NCBI GenBank assembly: GCA_945878515.1
Contig: CAMCTL010000125.1
Location: forward strand, 1-10,571
Direction: 5' to 3'
From: Flavobacterium psychrophilum
GTDB taxonomy: Bacteria > Bacteroidota > Bacteroidia > Flavobacteriales > Flavobacteriaceae
Length of the DNA: 10,571 bases
The notes below the pieces were generated by a model. The model saw only the letters and a list, made by a program, of their open reading frames with translations, did not search any database and was not told where the DNA came from. Positions 5,520-10,571 of this stretch are shown piece after piece; the first letter of the stretch is position 1; each line of letters opens with the position of its first letter. The translations under genes were made by a program, and so were the position numbers.

Positions 5520-8225
5520 TTATTGTTTTCTATTAATATAAACCCAACCTGTTGTACTTGTGCCATCTCCTTTATGAATGGAATAAAAGTAGGTACCATC
5601 CGGAAGTTCTTCGCCGCCATTCGTTTGCCCGTGCCATTGCTTGGTATAATTGGTATAATTGTACACTTCTTTTCCATATCTATTGAAGATGTGTAACTCT
5701 TTGACTCCTAATCCGGTTAAATCAAATTCGTCATTTTTAGAATTTCCATCAGGCGAAATTCCTTTTGGTATACTGCAAATAACTCCCGAAATTATATAGC
5801 TTTTGCTTGCAGGGCAACCTCCTACTGGAGTAATTTCTAAGGAATAAGTGAGTGGAAATTCCTCAACAACTGAAGTGTTTGCCAACGCTTTTGAAACGTC
5901 CAAAGTTGATTCGTTCGAACCAATACTATTTCCCAGTTGATCCTTCCATTGAAATGTTGCTGTTGCACTATCATACGAATTTGAAATGGGTTTTGATTCC
6001 AATGTGAAAGACCCTTTGACGCAACTACCTGAAATATCAAAATCAAAACTACTAATAACAGAAACTACAACAGGTTTAATATCAAAACAAATCCCGTTAG
6101 TACTTTTGATAAAATACGTTCCACTGGCTGCAATTGCTGATGGATTTGTCAAAGCAATCGTTGCAGCAGCATTTGTCCAATAACTTAAAGTTCCTGGGCC
6201 AGTACTCCCTGCTGTTATGGCTGCCGCAGTAATATTCACCGTCGCAGGCGAACAAACTGACGCAGGATTAGTGATGCTTAAAACTGGAGTTGAACTTATG
6301 GTTACAGTTACAGGTTTAATGTCTAAACAAGTTCCAGAAGTACTCTTAACATAATACGTTCCACTGGTGGCAATAGCCGATGGATTTGCCAAGGCTATTG
6401 TAGCAGCCGAATTTGTCCAATAACTTAAAGCTACTGAACCCGTGCTTCCAGATGTTATTGGTGCCGCAGTAATATCGACAGTTGCAGGAGAACAAACTGA
6501 CACAGGATTACTGATGCTTAAAACTGGTGTTGAATTTATGGTTACCGTTACTGGCTTAATGTCAAAACAAGTTCCAGAAGTGCTCTTAATATAATACGTT
6601 CCACTTGTAGTAACTACTGAAGGATTTGTCAAAGCTAACGTTGCAGCAGGATTTGTCCAATAACTTAAAATTCCTGAACCCGTACTTCCAGCTGTTACAG
6701 ATGCTAAAGTAAGGTCCACCGCAGCAGGTGAACAGACAGAAACTGGATTAGATATGTTCAAAACTGGAACAGAATTTATAGTAACCGTTACAGGTTTAAT
6801 GTCAAAACAAGCTCCAGAGGTACTCTTAATATAATACGTTCCACTGGTAGTTATTGCCGCCGGATTTGTCAAGGCAATTGTTGCAGCAGCATTTGTCCAA
6901 TAACTTAATGTTCCCGAGCCTAAAGTTCCAGCAATTACAGATGCTAAAGTAATATTTACCGTCGCTGGCGAACAAACCGATGAAGGATTGGTTATGCTTA
7001 AAACTGGAGTAATACAACCAGTAGTAGTGCAAGTTTTTGAAGAAGACAAAAAGCAAGTTCCAGCACCACCAATAGGCAAAACAGTTATAGTAACACTTGC
7101 GCTGGCCGATAGACCACTTACAGTATAATTTAATACATTTCCAATGTTTACTGAAGCTGTGGGCGTTCCTGAACCAATTTGATAAGAAACCGAATATCCA
7201 CTGGCACCGATAACTGCTGGCCAAGTAAACTGAACCGAAGAACTTGTAGCAGTACCGCAATTGATTATTGGTGAAGAACCCGAATTTATGTTGACAACTA
7301 TAGTATCTGTTTTATCTTTTCCACAAGAATTGGTCGCTTTTAAAGTTAAGGTGATAGCTCCAGTGGCTAAAGGATCTATAGTATAATTCGTCCCTAATGT
7401 TGTTGAAGAGGAAAAAGTTCCACTTGCTGCCGACCAACCTACAGATTGTTGCCCTAATGCAATTCCAAGCAAAGAAATAGTAGCTCCTGGACAAGCAGTT
7501 ATAGTCGAATTACCAGCATCTACCGACAAAACATCTACAGGGGCAACACATCCATTGTTGACATAAGATGCTATTCCCGCTGGTGTAAAATTGACAGTTG
7601 CTCCATCATTCAACGCATTGGCAGTTGGATCAGGAAATGCTGGCCCATATCCCCCATTGATATTCTTTAATAATGTCCGTTGATACGTTACACTGTCATT
7701 GCAACCACTTCCAAAAGTTATTGCGAGGGTTCTTAAACCAGAAGTAGAAGCATAGTTACCAAAATGACCTATTGTGACAGCTGCATTATCTTGAAAAATA
7801 ATATAAATATCCTCAGATATCGCGCCAAAATAATTTAAAGCTATGTTGAAATTATAACTAGTAACCAAAATGACTTTGGCATTGGCAGGAATCAGATTGC
7901 CAGTTGGCTCGATAAGTTTACCACAACCGCCCGCAGTATTAATTTGCGCATTTAAAGTGGCTACTTTAGAAGCGGTTAAAGCATTTTTGACAAGGCCTTC
8001 CCAATTATTACTTGGCCAATTAACAGAAAACGCATTCAAATTTAAAGCTGTTGCTCCTACTTTAAATCTAACCATTTCATTTAATCCTTCATCTGCACCT
8101 GTGTCGCAGGCGTCCACTAAAATACTTTCGATCTGAGGACATTGTGCCTTAACTTTTTGGCTAAGTAAAAGACCCAAAGAAAGAAAACAGATTAAGTTTA
8201 AAACAAATTTAAATTTCATTCGCAT
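5520..8225 (-). CDS. T9SS-secreted adhesin with four 80-residue Ig-like repeats and gliding-motility-type (type B) C-terminal domain
   Basis: This 901-residue protein has a signal peptide (1-27, ending VKA before QC). An N-terminal domain (about 28-228) resembles a lamin-tail fold (IESILVDACDTGADEGLNEMV, later AKVILVTSYNFN). It is followed by a PKD-like domain (about 233-316), an FN3-like domain (about 318-400, SVQFTWPAV and YSVSYQI), four 80-residue repeats (406-725), an Ig-like region (about 726-812, ATFQWKD) and the type B C-terminal domain (about 815-901). That last domain shows IPKGISPDGNSKNDEFD, ELHIFNRYGKEVY, WHGQTNGGEELPDGTYFY and a final VYINRKQ, matching the gliding motility-associated C-terminal family. 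Known of the family: such domains direct export through the T9SS and are usually paired with a PorP/SprF protein, here encoded two bases downstream. Inferred role: cell-surface adhesin for attachment or gliding; the ligand is unknown. An alternative ATG two codons in (MRMKF) is possible. It is the first gene of the minus-strand run. Confidence 0.92.
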   Translation of the reverse strand: MRMKFKFVLNLICFLSLGLLLSQKVKAQCPQIESILVDACDTGADEGLNEMVRFKVGATALNLNAFSVNWPSNNWEGLVKNALTASKVATLNAQINTAGGCGKLIEPTGNLIPANAKVILVTSYNFNIALNYFGAISEDIYIIFQDNAAVTIGHFGNYASTSGLRTLAITFGSGCNDSVTYQRTLLKNINGGYGPAFPDPTANALNDGATVNFTPAGIASYVNNGCVAPVDVLSVDAGNSTITACPGATISLLGIALGQQSVGWSAASGTFSSSTTLGTNYTIDPLATGAITLTLKATNSCGKDKTDTIVVNINSGSSPIINCGTATSSSVQFTWPAVIGASGYSVSYQIGSGTPTASVNIGNVLNYTVSGLSASASVTITVLPIGGAGTCFLSSSKTCTTTGCITPVLSITNPSSVCSPATVNITLASVIAGTLGSGTLSYWTNAAATIALTNPAAITTSGTYYIKSTSGACFDIKPVTVTINSVPVLNISNPVSVCSPAAVDLTLASVTAGSTGSGILSYWTNPAATLALTNPSVVTTSGTYYIKSTSGTCFDIKPVTVTINSTPVLSISNPVSVCSPATVDITAAPITSGSTGSVALSYWTNSAATIALANPSAIATSGTYYVKSTSGTCLDIKPVTVTISSTPVLSITNPASVCSPATVNITAAAITAGSTGPGTLSYWTNAAATIALTNPSAIAASGTYFIKSTNGICFDIKPVVVSVISSFDFDISGSCVKGSFTLESKPISNSYDSATATFQWKDQLGNSIGSNESTLDVSKALANTSVVEEFPLTYSLEITPVGGCPASKSYIISGVICSIPKGISPDGNSKNDEFDLTGLGVKELHIFNRYGKEVYNYTNYTKQWHGQTNGGEELPDGTYFYSIHKGDGTSTTGWVYINRKQ
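6051..7010 (-). repeat. Four tandem in-frame repeats of 240 bp (80 residues) within the adhesin
   Basis: Units in coding order are 7010-6771, 6770-6531, 6530-6291 and 6290-6051 (residues 406-725). The period is exactly 240 bp with no indels: the ccact-g/t block recurs at 6121, 6361, 6601 and 6841. Sampled segments are roughly 80% identical, much less than the 231-bp repeats of the neighbouring gene. Each unit encodes TPVLSI-NP-SVCSP, then a Gly/Ser-rich stretch, LSYWTN, IALTNPSAI, SGTYYIKST and CFDIKPVTVTI. This is a Cys-containing Ig-like module common in large Bacteroidota surface proteins. Two cysteines per unit could form an intradomain disulfide. Confidence 0.95.
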
Positions 8226-8511
8226 TATAATTTAGTTAAAAAGCGCAATTTAGCATAAATGCTACAAGAATTGTAACAAATAGATTATTTTAAATCAATA
8301 TTTTTCAACAAATAGTTAATGGATTTTAAAAATTACAAAAAAAGCAAGTTCTGCATTTACTGTTAATAATAATTTAGTGAATTGAATGACTAAAGTTAAA
8401 TTAAACTTTCGACTTCATTATCAAATTGATTTGCAATTTTTTTATAGAAAAACCATCTAGTTGAATAAAGAATGACGAACTTTGACTATAAATTATTTAA
8501 CATCAAACAAA
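8226..8511. other. Divergent intergenic region between adhesin operon and DUF2721 gene
   Basis: This is 286 bases of strongly AT-rich DNA between two genes that read away from each other, so it must hold both promoters. I see no tRNA, no riboswitch-like structure and no strong stem-loop followed by a T run. An imperfect palindrome of 18 bases lies at 8392-8409 (AAAGTT, AATT and AACTTT arms with two A-A mismatches) and could be an operator or chance. The heptamer caaatag occurs twice, at 8277 and 8309. A weak rightward -7-like element (GAACTTTG, 8477-8484) could serve the DUF2721 gene but lacks a well-spaced TTG. Confidence 0.7.
8277..8308 (-). promoter_or_regulatory. Candidate promoter of the adhesin cassette
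   Basis: On the minus strand a TTG at 8308-8306 lies 21 bases ahead of TCTATTTG at 8284-8277. The latter matches the Bacteroidota -7 consensus TAnnTTTG at all fixed positions except the second. Spacing is within the range reported for this phylum, and transcription would start about 50 bases before the ATG at 8225. The base composition makes chance matches frequent, so this is only a candidate. Confidence 0.25.
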
Positions 8512-8919
8512 ATGGTCGTTCAAATTGAAACTCCCGCCTTACTTTTCTCAGCCACTTCACTAATTTTGTTGGCCTACACCAATCGATTTTTAACGATTGC
8601 AACCATCATTCGAGGATTGAAAAAAGTCTATAAAGAAAAAGAAAACAGTATGATTTTGTTGGAAATCAAAAATCTGAACTTGAGGTTAACGCTCATTCGA
8701 TATATGCAAATGGCGGGAGTTTTAAGTTTATTTTTGTCGGTATTCACTATGTTATTACTATTTTTAGACCAACAAGTTTTTGGCGTTTATCTTTTTGGAT
8801 TGAGCTTGCTTAGTTTACTTATTTCATTGGGTTTGTCGTTTTGGGAAATCAACATTTCAGTTGATGCCTTACGATTGCATTTGAGTGATTTGACGGATAA
8901 AAAAGATAAAAACGAATAA
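8512..8919 (+). CDS. DUF2721-family small integral membrane protein
   Basis: The 135-residue product begins at the ATG at 8512. A TTG start at 8482 would add ten polar residues (TINYLTSNK and the initiator) that do not look like family sequence and would overlap a promoter-like element, so ATG is preferred. Three hydrophobic segments are seen: about 7-22 (LLFSATSLILLAY), 66-85 (a Leu-rich stretch ending LLLFLD) and 89-110 (VYLFGLSLLSLLISLGLSF). Between the first two lies a charged helical region (RGLKKVYKEKENS... LRLTLIRYMQ), and the C-terminal tail is FWEINISVDALRLHLSDL followed by Lys/Asp residues. The opening TPALLFSATSLILLAYTNR and the closing E-I-S-AL-LHL-DL pattern match DUF2721, a family of unknown function. 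It reads in the same direction as the DUF1800 gene 74 bases downstream, but a shared transcript or role is not shown. Confidence 0.82.
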   Translation: MVVQIETPALLFSATSLILLAYTNRFLTIATIIRGLKKVYKEKENSMILLEIKNLNLRLTLIRYMQMAGVLSLFLSVFTMLLLFLDQQVFGVYLFGLSLLSLLISLGLSFWEINISVDALRLHLSDLTDKKDKNE

Positions 8920-8993
8920 TCACAAGTAAAAAAATCGTATCCAATTAAACCCTTTTCTTAAATCCAAGTCCAAGTCTAATAACATTTTACAGT

Positions 8994-10385
8994 ATGGATA
9001 ATCACACCCTTTGGTCCTTGCGACTCGGATATTCGGCGAAACAAGCCAAAACCATCGAAAAAATAGGCTTGAAAAAGTTCTTAGAACAGTCCTTTGCTAC
9101 AAAATTGGATTCAAAAATTCCAGATTTTTTGGAAGATAGTCCAAAGTCATTCCAAGAATTAAAAGAAATTCGAAAAACTTTAAACACTGCAAATCCAGAA
9201 GTCAAAAAGGAAATGCTCAAAAAGGAAATACAGATTTCAGTCGAAATGAAATCGTGGTGGATTGATAAAATGAGGGAAGACGAATTTCCACTTCGCGAAA
9301 AAATGACTTGTTTCTGGCACAATCATTATGTTTCCACTTTTCAAAAAGTAAAAGTCAATTATTGGGTATTTCAACACAATCAAATGCTGAGGGAAAATGC
9401 TTTTGGCAACTTTAAAACCTTGACCAAAGAAATTGTTCAAAGCAATGCTATGGTGCGATATCTCGACAATGTTGACAATAGAAAAGACAAACTCAACGAA
9501 AACTTAAGTCGGGAATTGCTTGAATTGTTCACACTTGGCATCGGAAATTACAGCGAAGAAGATATAAAAAACGGAGCAAAAGGATTAGCCGGATTAGGCA
9601 TTGGCGAAGAAAACGCCGTTTACAGAAAATTTTTAGAAGAAAACGAACCCTTTGTATATTTAGGCAAAAAAGGGAATTTTAAAATAGACCAAATGATTGA
9701 CATCATTTTCGAACAACCCAATATTCCGTATTTAATTACTAGAAAAATATTGAAATGGTTCATTTACGATAATCCAAAAGAAGAATTAGTAAGGTATTAT
9801 GGCGATTATTTAAAAAAAATGAACTTTGAAATCCAACCGCTTTTGACCAGAATTTTTACTGAAGAGTTTGCTAAGAACAATGCGGGTTCTAAAATTAAAA
9901 ACCCATTAGAATTCAGCTTGCAATTAATGGACGAACTGAATGTTGCCGCTCCAAATACAAAGTTAATTGCTTTTTTTATCAAAGAACAAGGGATGGATTT
10001 GTTCAATCAGCCCAATGTAAAAGGTTGGGATGGAGGAAATTCTTGGTTGACTTCGCAGGTTTTTCTACAAAGAAACAATGCCGCAGATTTGCTTTGCAAC
10101 GGTAAAAACATAAGCCGAGCAAATAAAGATTATGAAAATATGATGACAAAACAAAACCCAAATCAACAACTGAATGTGAAATTGAATTGGGACGCATCAG
10201 GAAACAACAAACAAATCATTGCCGAACTCTCGAACCGTTTATTATTTCAAACAGATAAAAACAACCAACAAGATTTTGAACAAATCCTAAAATACGATTT
10301 CGACAGCAAAACCGAAGGCTCCGAAAATGCCGTGATGCGATTGTTCAATTTTATGGTAAAAACTCCTGAATTTCAACTCATTTAA
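8994..10385 (+). CDS. DUF1800-family protein
   Basis: The 463-residue product is full length for DUF1800. Family landmarks seen: WSLRLGYS near the N terminus, REKMTCFWHNHY (about 101-112), NENLSRELLELFTLGIGNYS (168-187) followed by EEDIKNGAKGLAGL, ITRKILKWFIYDNP, and NVKGWDGGNSWLTSQVFLQR (about 340-360), ending MVKTPEFQLI. The biochemical function of DUF1800 is unknown; the conserved His, Asn and Glu residues could suggest a metal or ligand site, but that is inference. There is no obvious signal peptide or membrane segment. The start at 8994 is the only ATG consistent with the conserved N-terminal motif. The next gene, a DUF1501 protein, begins 10 bases after the stop; the two families commonly occur together, so they probably form one transcription unit and work on the same process. 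Confidence 0.9.
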   Translation: MDNHTLWSLRLGYSAKQAKTIEKIGLKKFLEQSFATKLDSKIPDFLEDSPKSFQELKEIRKTLNTANPEVKKEMLKKEIQISVEMKSWWIDKMREDEFPLREKMTCFWHNHYVSTFQKVKVNYWVFQHNQMLRENAFGNFKTLTKEIVQSNAMVRYLDNVDNRKDKLNENLSRELLELFTLGIGNYSEEDIKNGAKGLAGLGIGEENAVYRKFLEENEPFVYLGKKGNFKIDQMIDIIFEQPNIPYLITRKILKWFIYDNPKEELVRYYGDYLKKMNFEIQPLLTRIFTEEFAKNNAGSKIKNPLEFSLQLMDELNVAAPNTKLIAFFIKEQGMDLFNQPNVKGWDGGNSWLTSQVFLQRNNAADLLCNGKNISRANKDYENMMTKQNPNQQLNVKLNWDASGNNKQIIAELSNRLLFQTDKNNQQDFEQILKYDFDSKTEGSENAVMRLFNFMVKTPEFQLI

Positions 10386-10395
10386 GTCAAGCATT

Positions 10396-10571
10396 ATGAA
10401 CAGAAGAAATTTTTTAGCACTCACAGGAACTTTTACAGGTGGTTCCCTTTTATTGCCTAACTTTTTGTATTCTTTTGGTTCTCAAAACAATTTGGTTTTG
10501 GGGGAACAATGTGTAGTTTTTGTTCAATTAAATGGCGGAAATGACGGTTTGAACACGTTTATCCCATTTGA
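10396..10571 (+). CDS. DUF1501-family protein with Tat-type signal peptide (N-terminal fragment)
   Basis: Only the first 58 codons lie in the window; the frame is open to its end. The sequence opens MNRRNFLALTG, a twin-arginine motif of the RRxFL type, followed by a modest hydrophobic stretch (FTGGSLLLPNFLYSF), so export in a folded state by the Tat pathway is likely. The mature part begins with CVVFVQLNGGNDGLNTFIPF, which carries the GGNDGLNT hallmark of DUF1501. That family is related by fold to the alkaline phosphatase/sulfatase superfamily, though its reaction is not established. The start lies 10 bases after the DUF1800 stop, consistent with coexpression. Catalytic residues cannot be checked because the rest is missing. 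Confidence 0.88.
   Translation, partial: MNRRNFLALTGTFTGGSLLLPNFLYSFGSQNNLVLGEQCVVFVQLNGGNDGLNTFIPF

Noticed and set aside
5462..5677. Minus-strand open frame of 71 codons across the adhesin-PorP junction
   Set aside because: It overlaps the conserved C-terminal domain of the adhesin and the PorP signal peptide in a different frame, without any recognisable features.
6826..7260. Minus-strand open frame of 144 codons inside the adhesin
   Set aside because: It lies in another frame of the repeat region, is very rich in Cys, Trp, Tyr and Phe, and resembles no protein family; it is a shadow of the real gene.
8482..8511. TTG start giving a ten-residue longer DUF2721 protein
   Set aside because: The extra residues do not fit the family start, and an ATG follows directly before the conserved TPALLFSA region.
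9002..10197. Minus-strand open frames opposite the DUF1800 gene
   Set aside because: The plus strand carries all DUF1800 motifs in one frame; the antisense frames look like ordinary shadows.

Overview
The window looks like chromosomal DNA of a Bacteroidota bacterium, most likely a Flavobacterium-like member of the Flavobacteriaceae. The grounds are its AT-rich composition, A-rich start regions without classical Shine-Dalgarno sites, and protein families typical of that group: a PorP/SprF-type outer-membrane protein, an adhesin with a gliding-motility-type (type B) C-terminal sorting domain, and a TPR/beta-propeller/OmpA protein of the PorE type. The species cannot be named from the sequence alone.

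Positions 1-8225 are four genes on the minus strand, read from right to left. First is a 901-residue surface adhesin (8225-5520) with a signal peptide, a lamin-tail-like N-terminal domain, PKD-like and FN3-like domains, four exact-length 80-residue repeats and a type IX secretion system (T9SS) type B C-terminal domain. Two bases later comes a PorP/SprF-family protein (5517-4597), and 19 bases after that a periplasmic PorE-like protein (4577-2700). After a 104-base gap follows a second very large secreted protein (2595 to beyond position 1). It has IPT/TIG, lamin-tail and Ig-like domains, then at least four 77-residue repeats that are almost identical at DNA level; its C terminus lies outside the window. 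The set reads as a dedicated surface-protein cassette: one or two T9SS substrates with a PorP-type partner and a cell-wall-anchored periplasmic partner.

Positions 8226-8511 are a divergent intergenic region with weak promoter-like elements and one imperfect palindrome. To its right, on the plus strand, lie a small three-helix membrane protein of the DUF2721 family (8512-8919), a DUF1800 protein (8994-10385) and the start of a DUF1501 protein with a Tat-type signal peptide (10396 to the window end). DUF1800 and DUF1501 commonly occur as neighbours and their function is unknown.

No RNA genes, insertion sequences, CRISPR arrays or integration sites were seen. No clearly undescribed system is evident. 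The most interesting material is the substrate/PorP/PorE cassette with its unusually homogenised repeats, and the uncharacterised DUF1800-DUF1501 pair.
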